Positions 1 through 9,264 of a stretch of DNA of 64,000 bases are shown here, piece by piece (within the stretch, counting starts at the first letter, position 1; the number at the start of each line of letters is the position of its first letter). The stretch comes from Spiroplasma endosymbiont of Lonchoptera lutea. GTDB lineage: Bacteria > Bacillota_I > Bacilli_A > Mycoplasmatales > Nriv7. The position numbers and the translations under genes were made by a program. The stretch spans positions 1,066,220 through 1,130,219 of the forward strand of contig NZ_OZ026463.1 in the NCBI RefSeq assembly GCF_964019715.1. Direction: 5' to 3'. The notes under the pieces were generated by a model. The model searched no databases. It was not told the DNA's origin and worked only from the letters and a program-made list of their open reading frames with translations.

Positions 1-1446
1 TGCGCGTTTTGCTGTCTCATTAGGAACTTTAGCTTTAAACATATTAATATTATTTTTTCGTGTCGCACTAGCAATAATACTCACCATAACTAATGCTAGC
101 GTTGTCGTCCTAATTCCACCACCAGTAGAACTAGGTGACGCTCCAATTCACATCAAAATCAAAAAAATAAACTTTGAGGGCGATTTAAAATAACTAATAT
201 CAATCGTACTATATCCAGCACTTCTTGTTGAAAAAGTATTAAAAATAATCGCCATTAAAGTTTCAGCATTAGTATTAGTAACATTTCTAATACCACCATT
301 AATAAAAGTATTACTAAGCTTTGTTGGCACAAAATATTCAACCAAAATTACTGCTAAAATACCAATAAAAGAAATTGAAAAATAGTATATCACACTTATT
401 TTAGTAAATAATGAAAAATTAACTTTAATACCACGATAACGCGCCACTGACTTTTGCTTTAAATCATAAAAAACAGGATAACCAATACCACCAATAATCA
501 GTTGAACTAAAAAAACTACTTGAACAAAATATTGTGTCCGATAGGGACTTAAAGAATTAGGACCAATAATATCAAAACCAGCATTATTAGTAGCTGAAAC
601 CGAATGAAAAATCCCTGATCAAAAACTACTACCAAAATTTCGATAAGTAACATTAAAATTCTTAGTAATTAATTGTTGCAAATAATCATTATCAATTATT
701 TGTAAAAACCCTACAACATTATTATTATATTTATTAGTAACACCATTAATAATTCGTGCTAATTCATTAGGAAATTCCTTGCCCGCAGTAACAAAATTTT
801 CTCAATCAGAAACCTTAGTAATTAACATTTCTTTAAATTTATCTGGCGTGTTAAACGATTTTCCTAATAGTTCAATAATTGAATTAATTGATTGTGATTT
901 TAAAGAATCTAAATAATCAATCGGTGTAAAATAAAAATAAAAAAATAACATCACGCCACCAGTAATTTCCACAATTGCTAAAACATAAAAAGCATTTTTA
1001 ATTAACTGGACAGTACCCCCAAGTTTAGTATTACCTCTTTCTGATTGCAAAAGCATTCTTTCTTCAATACTAATATTTTTTCCAATTACAATAAACAAAA
1101 TAATCTTTAAAGTCATAATTCCAATACCACCAATTTGAATTAGCAACAATAAAACAATTTGACCAAAAAAAGTTAAGTCTTTAGCTGGCGATATTAAACT
1201 TAATCCAGTATCAGAAAATGCACTTGAAGCAGTAAACAATGCTGTTAAAAAATCTCATTGATAAGTCTTACTAACAGCTCAAGGCGTCATTAATAAAATT
1301 GTTCCCACCAAAACAGCATATAAATAATTTCGCAAAATTTTCTTATTAACAGTATTACCAATAAAAATATTTTTAAAAACTTGACCAAGTTTTTTAAATC
1401 AAGTAAGATATTTTTTATTATTAGAAAATTTATCAATATCTTTCAT
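1..1446 (-). CDS. ktrB: KtrB/TrkH potassium channel subunit, 3' end cut by window edge
   Basis: Membrane subunit of a Ktr/Trk-type potassium uptake system. Read with TGA=Trp the frame is open from ATG at 1444-1446 to the left edge (482 codons visible). The protein is a string of hydrophobic helices with pore-loop motifs including STGGGIRTTT near the visible C-terminus, the selectivity-filter type signature of TrkH/KtrB. Its partner is the RCK protein KtrA; ktrA lies elsewhere in the window (intact 46167-46856, truncated 24448-25114), so the two are not an operon here. The C-terminal end is not visible. Family assignment is secure; KtrB rather than TrkH is inferred from pairing with a small KtrA-size partner. 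Confidence 0.93.
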
Positions 1447-1484
1447 TCTGACCCTCGCGATGCCGATTACTTGTTTATTACCCA

Positions 1485-1490
1485 ATTATA
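1485..1490 (-). promoter_or_regulatory. -10 box for ktrB
   Basis: TATAAT on the minus strand about 39 bases upstream of the ktrB ATG; a GAGGG purine stretch serves as ribosome site just before the start. No convincing -35 seen. Confidence 0.5.
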
Positions 1491-1515
1491 CTATACTTAG
1501 ATTATTATTTTAAGA

Positions 1516-2025
1516 CCTGAATTGTAAATATAAATGGGACAGTTTTTTAAAATAATTGTATTAAATCTATTGGTCTTTTATAAGATAATGATTTTCTGGG
1601 TGTAGAATTAATTTGAAATGCTATAGAATTTAAGTCTTTTTGTTTATATGAAGATAAATCAGTAGATTTTGGTAAATATCTTCTTAAAATACCATTATTG
1701 TTCTCATTTAAACCTCTTTGACAAGGTTTGCCGGCATCTGCAAAATAAATTTTAACATTACAATTTTTTTCAATTAATTTTCATTTACTAAATTCTTTAC
1801 CACGATCAAAAGTAATAGTTTTAATTGTTCCTGGTATTAATTTTGAAATAAATTTTATTATACTTTGTGTAATACTTTCTGCTTTATGATTTTTAGTTTT
1901 CAAAGGAATTGTGGTTTTTGATCATATATCAGCTAAAGTAATAATAGAACTTTTATGATCTTTACCAACGATAGTATCTCCCTCTAAATGGCCAAATTCT
2001 TGTATATTTTTAATATTTGGAATGA
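1516..2025 (-). mobile_element. IS30-family fragment (transposase 3' half)
   Basis: Starts with the IS30 right terminal repeat (CCTGAATTGTAAATATAAAT) and matches full copies such as 17992-19053 until the GGAATGA around 2025, where phage sequence begins. It encodes only the C-terminal half of the transposase (stop at 1547-1549). The breakpoint lies at the same IS30 position where the 5' fragment at 46919-47478 ends, so the two could be complementary halves of one copy. Confidence 0.9.
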
Positions 2026-2066
2026 GGACGCATAAAGTTTTGTTAGGTATGAAAAGATTTGAATAA
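2026..2066 (+). pseudogene. C-terminal remnant of a phage gene
   Basis: A reading frame entering from the IS30 junction encodes about a dozen residues ending in GMKRFE and TAA (2064-2066), followed directly by a terminator hairpin. It looks like the tail of a plus-strand phage gene destroyed by the IS30 rearrangement. The missing replication protein of plectroviruses is a candidate, but too little is left to say. Confidence 0.4.
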
Positions 2067-2071
2067 GTATT

Positions 2072-2101
2072 AAGACAGTCAGCAATGATTGTCTTTTTAT
2101 T
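2072..2101 (+). terminator. rho-independent terminator
   Basis: Ten-pair stem (AAGACAGTCA / TGATTGTCTT, one G-U pair) with a GCAA tetraloop, followed by TTTTATTTT. It closes the truncated frame ending at 2066. Confidence 0.75.
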
Positions 2102-2436
2102 TTATAAGGTGTTAAAAATTTGTTCTTTGAAAATTAAATACAAGTGAATTAATAATGTTGGTATGTATTAAAGCACGATAAATTGTGGGTGGTCGCCATA
2201 ACCAAAAGAAGTTTTACCAGTTGATAGATAACATCCTATTAGCTATAGCAATTTGTTTCATTTTGCAATAAAAAAATGAATGGGTGGATTTCCTAAAAAT
2301 ATACACGCTATTAAATTAGTTCCAAGGGTAGGATGCGGATGTTAAAGTGTAGAAATTTCTATATAGGGGTATACTAAGTTTAAAATTATTAAAATCTTTA
2401 TCTAATTAAAAAAACAAAATTTACTAACAAAGCTTG

Positions 2437-2471
2437 TTAAACACTTAAATCTGCGATATATAAGTGTTTAA
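2437..2471. repeat. inverted repeat in phage intergenic region
   Basis: TTAAACACTTA and its exact complement TAAGTGTTTAA separated by 13 bases; no U-tract follows, so an origin or operator role is more likely than termination. Confidence 0.6.
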
Positions 2472-2473
2472 AA

Positions 2474-2508
2474 AACTTAGTCAACTAACTTAGTTAATGT
2501 AACTTAGT
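2474..2508 (+). repeat. three AACTTAGT direct repeats (iteron-like)
   Basis: AACTTAGT begins at 2474, 2487 and 2501, spacing 13 and 14 bases, just upstream of the first phage gene. Regular spacing near one helical turn suggests a protein-binding array (replication initiator or repressor); this is inference. Confidence 0.55.
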
Positions 2509-2536
2509 TTATAACAAATAAGAAAGGTAATTTATT

Positions 2537-2863
2537 ATGAAAAACATTGAAAACATTTTCTTAAATACTAAAAAATATCTCTTAAAAGAAACACAAAACG
2601 CAATGTTTATTAAAGCACCTAAAATTCCATGATTTAATGAACAAATCGGCATTTGGTTTCCAAAGCGATTTGTTTATAAAGGAAAATATGAAAATTCGAT
2701 TTGTATTGGAATAATAAAAGATAGTAAATATCAAGTAATTTCAATTAATCAACAAGAGCAAGAAACCAAGTTAATTAAAGGACAAGAATTATTAGGCTTC
2801 TTCATTGCCGAAAAAGAAAACAACAAAAAAGATATAAATTATAACTATTTTAAAGGAGCTTAA
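2537..2863 (+). CDS. plectrovirus hypothetical protein, 108 aa
   Basis: First gene of the phage block; ATG 2537 follows an AAGAAAGGT ribosome site. Mixed, soluble-looking protein without membrane segment, with a lysine-rich start and an IWFPKRF motif. The stop is two bases from the next start, indicating co-transcription. Position and solubility would suit a DNA-binding or accessory protein, but the family is not recognised. Confidence 0.7.
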
Positions 2864-2865
2864 AA

Positions 2866-3087
2866 ATGAATATTGCAATTGGACTAATATTTATTATTAT
2901 CAGCATTATGCTGTCAGCATATTTTGCTTATAAAATTTATGCCAAAATAAAAATTAGAATTAAATATAAAAATGCCATTAAAAATAATACTGGTAATTTC
3001 ACAAAAGACGAAAAAGTGTTTATTGCTCGCTTTGAAGAATGAGTTAAAACCCCTAATTCAAAAGAAAATAATGCGGATAAAAAATAA
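2866..3087 (+). CDS. plectrovirus small membrane protein, 73 aa
   Basis: One N-terminal hydrophobic helix (about residues 4-22) followed by a lysine-rich cytoplasmic-type tail; contains one TGA-encoded Trp. Starts two bases after the previous stop. Function unknown; minor virion or assembly protein by context. Confidence 0.7.
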
Positions 3088-3104
3088 TGTTTTGAGAAAT
3101 TATT

Positions 3105-3248
3105 ATGGAATTTTTAAAACTGTTTGTTCCGATAGAAAAAATGCCTGCACAAGTTGCGTTTATTGCCGGATTAATTATTATCATTACTTTTCTTTTCGCA
3201 TTAATTTCAATTATATATTTACCAATAAAAATGATTTTTGGGAGATAA
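3105..3248 (+). CDS. plectrovirus small membrane protein, 47 aa
   Basis: Short protein dominated by one transmembrane helix (about residues 17-42) with a basic end. It lies between two phage genes with gaps of 17 and 3 bases. Similar in form to minor coat or assembly proteins of filamentous phages; no sequence motif supports more. Confidence 0.6.
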   Translation: MEFLKLFVPIEKMPAQVAFIAGLIIIITFLFALISIIYLPIKMIFGR

Positions 3249-3251
3249 AAA

Positions 3252-3482
3252 ATGACAATAAACTTAAAAGAATTTGATTGAGAACAAATCAAACAAACTT
3301 TCTGAGATTTATTTATTCAAATTACAACTATTCCGGCTCATATTAGTGGTGGTAAAGAAATTGATTTAACTCAAGAAACACTTTGACTTTTAATAGCAAA
3401 CATTGCTTTTTGATTCTTAACAGCGATTATGGTGTGATTTATTTTAATGCTACTTTGAAAAACCATATCAGTATTTAGATAG
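3252..3482 (+). CDS. plectrovirus membrane protein, 76 aa
   Basis: N-terminal amphipathic half with acidic residues, then a strongly hydrophobic Trp-rich helix (about 44-69) and a short basic tail. Seven Trp codons, six of them TGA, make it unreadable under the standard code. Starts three bases after the previous stop. Likely virion or assembly membrane protein by position. Confidence 0.65.
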
Positions 3483-3493
3483 GGAAAAAATTA

Positions 3494-3607
3494 ATGTCAA
3501 GAAGTTACATCGTGATGCATTCTCGAAGAAAATCAAAATTAATTAGGAAAAAATGCAATCGTGTTAAGGTTAATCGTGGTTTTAACAAATTTAAGAAAAA
3601 CTTTTAA
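3494..3607 (+). CDS. plectrovirus tiny basic protein, 37 aa
   Basis: Extremely basic (about 16 Lys/Arg/His in 37 residues), no hydrophobic segment, preceded by an AGGGAAAAA ribosome site. Such proteins in ssDNA phages usually contact DNA (packaging or condensation); that role is inferred from charge only. Confidence 0.6.
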   Translation: MSRSYIVMHSRRKSKLIRKKCNRVKVNRGFNKFKKNF

Positions 3608-3647
3608 TATAAATGATGAATGTTTTAAAAAGAAAGGGGGTGATTAT

Positions 3648-3893
3648 ATGATTGGAACTTTATTGGCAGATGCACCAGCAACAGTAGAAAAAATAACAGC
3701 CAGTGACGCAATGACTAAATTATGAAATGCGATCATAACAGCGTTTACTAAAATATGAGAAATTATTGCTGTTAATATGCCACAAGTCGGTAACTTCTTT
3801 GCTGACTACTGAATATTCATTTTTCCATTTATTTTGGCAATATTCTTTATTTGCTTTAAAATGTTTGAAAAATTACTTGGAGCAGTACGCTAA
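3648..3893 (+). CDS. probable major coat protein of plectrovirus, 81 aa
   Basis: Preceded by the strongest ribosome site in the phage block (AAAGGGGGTGAT), as expected for the most abundant product. An amphipathic N-terminal half with acidic and Ala/Thr residues is followed by one transmembrane helix (about 54-71) and a short basic end (K71, K75, R81), the classical layout of an inovirus-type major coat subunit. Two inner Trp are TGA-coded. Major coat role is inferred from layout and expression signal. Confidence 0.65.
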
Positions 3894-3917
3894 CAAAAAA
3901 ATAAAGTGAGGTGCAAG

Positions 3918-4904
3918 ATGAAATTTTGCAAATGAATAATAGAAAAAAATAACCATTTTATTGAATTAAATCGCATCTCATTTTTAATTTTATGACATTG
4001 AGGAGCAATTTGATATATTTACAACGGTTATTTTAAAAACATTGTAAGCTATTTATTTTTAGCAGGTTGTATTTTAATTTTTCTTTTTAAAATCGGTAAT
4101 TTAACACAAATTAACAAAGTTATTAACTTCTTAAAAAACTCACCATTAAATATTGTTATTGGTTCATTAGGAACTGGAAAAACCGCTTTTCTAGTATACG
4201 CATCAAAATTACTAAAAAAGAAAAAATATCATATCGCATCAACATTTCCATTACTAGAAACTCAAAAATTAAGTTTAGGGCATATGGGATTATTAGACTT
4301 TGATTATCCGGTATTGCCAGACAAAACCTTACTTTTGTGAGATGAAACCAATTTATTTTTAGAAGGAACTGACTGAGAAAAAAATAATACCAAAAACGAA
4401 GAAACCGGTATCCAAGAATATTTCGCTCTGGCACGGCATTTTGGTCATATTGTGCTTGCTAGCGGTCAAAGAGATAAACATATTTGAGTTAAAGTTCGTG
4501 ATATTGCCAATAATGTGATTGTGGGAATTCGTAAAAAACCCGTTAATATTTTTCGTCCCTACTTAAAAGTCATCTATGGCACCTTTACTAGCATTGAAGA
4601 ATATGAACGCTGAAGAAACACCTTAATTGATGCTAAAAATAGTAAAAGGGGTCGTCGCATTAAATATCGTGATATTCCTGAACTTGATATTTATTTTTTT
4701 AAACTAAAAATTCCTTTACCAATACTTAACACTTACAATTCTTTTTACCTAGCATTTTTAAGAGATTACTTAAATTCAAAAGTAAATCCTGATTATGAAG
4801 ATAAATACTATACTGATACGGCAATTGATTTAGAAGACTTAGAATACTTAAAAATGGATAAATTTAGCAAATTTTTAAGAAAAATGAAAGAAAAGGAACA
4901 ATAA
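3918..4904 (+). CDS. Zot/pI-type assembly ATPase, 328 aa
   Basis: Membrane-associated P-loop ATPase expected to drive extrusion of filamentous phage. N-terminal region carries two hydrophobic stretches (about 20-35 and 41-58); Walker A is GSLGTGKTA (82-90) and a Walker B-like LLLWDE lies at 138-143. Unlike pI of Ff phages the membrane segments precede the ATPase domain. The C-terminal third is charged and lysine-rich. Starts after a GAGGTG ribosome site; the next gene begins three bases after its stop. P-loop and context make the assignment good; search confirmation against Zot (PF05707) would be decisive. Confidence 0.85.
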
Positions 4905-4907
4905 AAA

Positions 4908-5192
4908 ATGGAAAATCTCGCAAAAATGGCCGACTTTCTTGCCCAAATGCTTTATAAAGTTTTTGATTTAATTTGAAGTCTTGAAGTGCCGGGAACAAAA
5001 ATTCAACTAATATTTCCCTTGTTCTTAACGCTGGCTGTAGAATTTCTTATGGCAATTATTCTTGGATTTGGTATTCAACAAGTTAATTTAGAAAAACAAC
5101 GCCAATATGCGGTTAAAAATAAAGGGCGGTTAAGTGCGTGAGGAAAAGCTAAAAAACAAATAAAACCAATAAAAACAAAACAAGGTAACTAA
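4908..5192 (+). CDS. plectrovirus membrane protein, 94 aa
   Basis: Central hydrophobic helix (about 33-56) and a strongly basic C-terminal tail rich in Lys and Gln. Three bases separate it from the ATPase stop. Probable partner of the ATPase or minor coat protein by position; no recognisable family. Confidence 0.65.
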
Positions 5193-5194
5193 CA

Positions 5195-5443
5195 ATGTTT
5201 AAACTAATTATTATTTTTATCTTAATAACTGTTCTTGGGTTATTAGCTGGTAGTCATTTTGAAACTTTAACGAACTATATTAGCGAAGGGCTTGCCAATT
5301 TCCAAAAGTTTATTACGAGCAATTTAACAATTTTAGAACTATTTAAACCAATGGCACGAACATTTTCGCAACATCCAATCTTTACTATTCTTGGTGTTAC
5401 TTGTGTACTTATTGCCTTATTTATTGTGATTAAAGGACGATAA
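5195..5443 (+). CDS. plectrovirus exported/minor coat-like protein, 82 aa
   Basis: N-terminal hydrophobic helix (about 3-18) reads as signal peptide or anchor and a second helix (about 62-78) ends in KGR. The middle is soluble. Hairpin-type topology resembles inovirus coat or minor coat precursors. Starts two bases after the previous stop. Confidence 0.6.
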   Translation: MFKLIIIFILITVLGLLAGSHFETLTNYISEGLANFQKFITSNLTILELFKPMARTFSQHPIFTILGVTCVLIALFIVIKGR

Positions 5444-5465
5444 AAAATATGAAAGAAGAATTAAA

Positions 5466-5858
5466 ATGAAAAAACTTTTAGTAAAATTATTTAAAAAAGA
5501 TAATTCAAAAGAAAAAACACCGTTAAAATTAAGAATTAAAAATTCTTTTAAAAAACAGTGGTTAAAAATAGTGTTAAGTATCATTTTTATCTTTATAAGC
5601 TTATTAATTTGTGCATTAACAGCAATCGATACTAAATGAATAACTGGAACAAGTGACGAATTTAATAATTTTATGAATGAAGAAATGGTTAAATTCTTTG
5701 GCAAGTTCAATAGTGGTATTATGCTGGCAGGAATATTTGTTTTTTGATGAGGCGCAGCAATATACTTTGCAATTAAATTTGAAAAATTAATCCGCTTTAT
5801 TATTCAAAAAATTAAAGCAAAAAGAGCCTTGAAAAATGAAATCAAACAAACTCATTAA
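5466..5858 (+). CDS. plectrovirus membrane protein with two helices, 130 aa
   Basis: Basic N-terminus (about 30 residues), helix about 36-55, an acidic loop with DEFNNFMNEE, a second helix about 86-104 and a basic tail. Overlaps the next gene by 23 bases. An upstream ATG at 5449 gives only a dozen codons, so the ATG at 5466 was chosen. Function unknown. Confidence 0.65.
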
Positions 5859-6043
5859 TTTTTTAAAAAAATATTGATGAATAATACTTAATTACATTAT
5901 ATTCATATCTTTAAGTATAGTTTTATTATTACATACAGATATTGAAAATTTGCAACAATTTATTAAAAATTTTGGATAGGCTACAATAAGTTGGACCATA
6001 ATTATATAGACTTCAAAATTATTAAGAAAGAAGGAATATAAAA

Positions 6044-6323
6044 ATGGGAAATAAAACCTCATACTCTGAAGAATTTAAAAAACAAATTTGTAATGCTATA
6101 CAAAAATGACAAAAGTGTTATTAATTTAGGGAAAGAATATAATTTACCAAAACCAACTATTTATAGTTGAATTAAAAATTATAATAATTCTGAGTCATTT
6201 AAAGCAAAAGATAATCGCACTGTCGAAGAAAATGAATTAATTTACTTGCGAAAAGAAAACCAACAATTACGAATGGAAAATGACATTTTAAAGCAAGCAG
6301 CACTGATAATCGGGAAAAAATAA
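6044..6323 (+). pseudogene. IS3 orfA, frameshifted
   Basis: Helix-turn-helix orfA of the IS3 element. Compared with the other copies it reads CAAATTTGTAATGC where intact short-type copies have CAAATTGTAATGC: a one-base insertion after about 13 codons that soon leads to a stop. The rest (leucine-zipper-like REENQQL region, IIGKK end) is preserved out of frame. Confidence 0.85.
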
Positions 6324-6355
6324 CAATAATTAATAACAACAAAAATAAATATTCA

Positions 6356-7156
6356 GTGAGGAAAATATGTAAGATTTTAGGTTTACTAAAATCAACATAT
6401 TATTATCAAACTAATAAATGCACCAAGTTTGATGTTAATAATTATGAACAAGAAGTTATCAGTGCATTTAATAAAAGTCGCAAGATTTATGGTGCTCGTA
6501 AAATTAAAGCTGTTTTAATAAGAAAAAATATCATTTTATCACGACGAAAAATCCGATTCATTATGATCAAAAATAATTTGGTTTCTAAATACACCAAGTT
6601 AAAATATTGTAATCATAAAAAAACAGTTAATAATGACGAAATTAATAATGTTTTAAATCGTCAATTTAATGACAAAAAACCAAATGAAGTTGTTGTTAGT
6701 GATTTAACATATGTTCAAGTTGGCACTAAATGACATTATATTTGTTTATTAATTGACTTGTTTAATCGCGAAGTAATTGGCTATAGTGCTGGACCAAATA
6801 AAACTGCTGAATTAGTTCAACAAGCTTTTCACAAGATAACACGACCATTAAATAAAATAACTTTATTTCATACTGATCGTGGTAATGAGTTTAAAAATAA
6901 AATTATTGATGAAATTTTAATAACCTTTAAAATTAAAAGATCATTAAGCTCCAAAGGATGCCCATATGATAATGCTGTTGCTGAAGCAACTTACAAAACC
7001 TTTAAAACCGAATTTATTAACGGTAAAAAATTTGCAAACTTAACACAACTAAAATGCGAACTATTTGATTTTGTTAATTGATATAACAATATTCGAATTC
7101 ATGGCAGTTTAAATTATTTAACTCCCGTTGAATTTAGAAAATACCAGTCTACATAA
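6356..7156 (+). CDS. IS3 orfB, DDE transposase catalytic part, 266 aa
   Basis: rve-type integrase core: first Asp in VSDLTYV, second in FHTDRGNEF, Glu in the AEATYKTFKTE segment; N-terminal HTH_21-like region with YGARKIK. The frame is open upstream of GTG 6356 through the A6 slippery run, as needed for -1 frameshifting from orfA. Because orfA is broken here, this copy probably supplies at most a truncated protein. Confidence 0.9.
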
Positions 7157-7339
7157 AAAGTGTCCTAAAAAGGGTTGCCAATCCATTTTGGAGCAATTGG
7201 TAAGTTAATGATTATAGGTTATTCATTAGTATGAGTAACCATAACAGAAATAGTAAACTGCTTAATTCGTTTTATATTAAAAAAGATTAAAGCTAAAAGA
7301 ATAATGAAAAATAAAATATTTTAAAAAGGAGTGATAAAA

Positions 7340-9219
7340 ATGTTTATGAAAATATTTACCGTGTTAATTATTAGTTTCAATAACATTTTTACCATTCCAC
7401 AAAACATTAATAATGACAAATCAACAGCACAATCACTAATTAGAAGTAAAAGGCAAAATAATGAATCATACGAATTAAACTTAAAAAAATCAAAATTAAC
7501 ACTTAAATCATCAAAAGATGACAACAGCAAGTGAAATCAAAAATGAGAAATAAAAGTTAATGTAGAAAATGAATTTATGCCCAAAAACTTGCCTCCACGA
7601 ACGAAACTTAATGATTGAGAATTTTATGTTGACAAAAATGACAAGATTACACTGCCAATATTAAAATCATTAGAATATGATTTAAATTGAGAAAAAAACA
7701 GTGAACCAAGATATTGAGAAAATAAAGATTTTTTATCATATCAAAATAAAAAATTAAAAAACATAAAAAAATGAAAGTACAAGAATGAGATAAAAATGAA
7801 AGATATGCCAAATGAAAAATATTAGAATTTAACGCACAATCAGAAATTAAACCCTCGACTGATATTGATTTACCAGAAAAAACCACCAAATTTGATGGCA
7901 ACCATAACTATAACGATGTTGTTGATAATCTTGATTACTTAATGATTCACCGTGGTGATTTTGATAAATTTAATTACTCGTATCTCTATTGAACGCCCAT
8001 ATTTAATTTCATTGACACCCTAGAAAAAGGTTATTACAAAGAATTTACGATTAAAAATCACGGCTTTAAAGAGGAGAGTTATTTTTATCATAAAACTTCT
8101 AGTGATAAAAATGTAGTAAATGAAAATGTTTTGAAAATTAAGGCATTTAACAAAACTCTAATTGCTGGAAATAAGTATTTACAATTGCTACACGGTGAAA
8201 ATGAAATCTGAAAATATGGCACTACGAATTCTAACGATTATTACCTAATTAAATATCTTTTTGGTACCTTAAATTACCTCAATGTTAGATTTAGTTTTCT
8301 ACGCTATGACCCCGATTTAAAAAATGATATTTACCTTTATTTTAAAAACAACATTCCTAGTATTAACAATAGCGATTACAAAAATGTTTTTAACGAAATC
8401 TATGAAATTCTTGGCAATTTCTTTGCTAGTTTATTTTATGCGACTTTTGATATGGACGAAAAAACTCATACCGAAATTGATTTTAAGGGTGTAGAAAACT
8501 ATAAGAAGGATTACTTTATTCAAATCGGTTTCTTTTATCGTTCATTAATTACCTTTTATCCCAAAAAATACTTAGTAAATATTATAGGAAACTCAGAATT
8601 ATTACTAAGAAGTTATTTCTTTACTTTTGACAAAAAAATGCACCAAGATAATTACAATGCTATTAACAACACCAATGGCATTTATCAAATTAATTTTAAT
8701 GTCCTTAAATCTTATGATAATAAACTCATTGCCTTGCCAACCAACAAAACCGCTAACAGTATTAATTATCTAAATACCGATATTGATATTCGTTATGGTA
8801 TTAACATTTTTACCTTAACTTTTCCACTTTATCACAAAGAGAATATCTCCAACTACAATTTTAAAATTTATGACTTTAATGTATTAAATTCAACAGCCTT
8901 TATCCCTGATGGCTCAAATAACAGTGAATGAGACGATTTAATTCCACCAGCAAATTGCAAATATTCTGGACGATGAATACCAACCTTTAATGATATTGGT
9001 TGTGCCATTCAAAATGCTAGTATCAAAATGATAAACTGAATACTCACAGCTTCACAAATCATCACGATTTTGCGACCGTTAGCAATTATTGCAAAAGCAA
9101 CAGTTAACTTTTCAACCGCCATTTTTCCAGTTTTTAAAACGGTACCAGCTTTTTACTATACCTTTCAATTTTTAATCGGTTTTGCCATTTTTCTAATGAT
9201 ATTAAGAATTTTTGTATAA
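7340..9219 (+). pseudogene. plectrovirus large exported protein (adsorption-type), frameshifted
   Basis: Largest phage gene, about 625 codons. Starts at ATG 7340 after AAAAGGAGTG; N-terminal signal-like hydrophobic stretch, a long Asn/Tyr-rich ectodomain and a C-terminal membrane region (three hydrophobic stretches from about 9030 to 9215). This topology fits a pIII-like adsorption/release protein. The A-run at 7764-7770 has seven A where the homologous copy at 9265-9753 has five, shifting the frame; upstream reading then ends at a TAG around 7822, while the downstream frame is open to TAA 9217-9219. Either a mutation, a sequencing slip or a slippage switch. Confidence 0.75.
7459..7826 (+). 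repeat. domain-sized repeat shared with 9357-9735
   Basis: About 370 bases, differing at only a handful of sites, are present both in the phage large gene and in the following lipoprotein gene, starting at the ESYELNLKKS coding segment and ending near KILEF. Flanking sequences differ completely, so this is a shared module rather than a tandem gene duplication. Confidence 0.9.
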
Positions 9220-9264
9220 TTATATATATATATATTGAAAAAACAAAATGAAGGAGTTAAATTT

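Larger units (their letters stand above)
2102..2536. other. plectrovirus intergenic region, probable replication/promoter region
   Basis: No credible gene. It holds a short palindrome (TAGAAATTTCTA, around 2350), an 11-base inverted repeat at 2437-2471 and three direct repeats at 2474-2508. Its place between a terminator and the first phage gene, and its hairpins, fit the intergenic origin region of a filamentous phage. The origin itself cannot be pinpointed. Confidence 0.5.
5973..7185 (+). mobile_element. IS3-family element, copy 1 (short type)
   Basis: 1213 bp with imperfect terminal repeats TGGATAGGCTAC / TGGATTGGCAAC and a 3-bp target duplication TTT. Carries orfA and orfB of IS150-like organisation. 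OrfA has a one-base insertion, so this copy cannot make the normal fusion transposase. Confidence 0.95.
5836..7324 (+). pseudogene. plectrovirus membrane protein gene split by IS3
   Basis: The gene starts at ATG 5836 inside the previous gene, encodes a basic N-terminus, one membrane helix and then is cut at 5972 by an IS3 element. Removing the element and one copy of the TTT target duplication (5970-5972 / 7186-7188) restores one frame of about 90 codons continuing through a second helix to TAA at 7322-7324. The protein has the same two-helix plan as the preceding gene, so the two may be paralogues. It is inactive as it stands. Confidence 0.8.
2026..9219 (+). mobile_element. defective SpV1-type plectrovirus prophage
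   Basis: A run of small, tightly spaced plus-strand genes of filamentous-phage type: short membrane proteins, a tiny basic protein, a coat-like protein with a strong ribosome site, a Zot/pI-type ATPase and a large exported protein with a C-terminal anchor. Without the IS3 insertion about 6 kb remains, a little less than described SpV1-type genomes (roughly 7-8 kb). No complete replication gene is present; only a short C-terminal tail survives next to the IS30 fragment. With the split gene (5836-7324) and the frameshifted large gene (7340-9219), it is judged non-productive. Assignment rests on organisation and host type, not on a search. Confidence 0.8.

Noticed and set aside
2474-2508. CRISPR-like short repeats
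   Set aside because: Only three 8-base repeats with 5-6 base gaps and no cas genes; iteron-like instead. No CRISPR array seen in the window.
3053-3292. Minus-strand open frame over small phage genes
   Set aside because: Antisense to a consistent series of plus-strand genes with tight spacing and ribosome sites.
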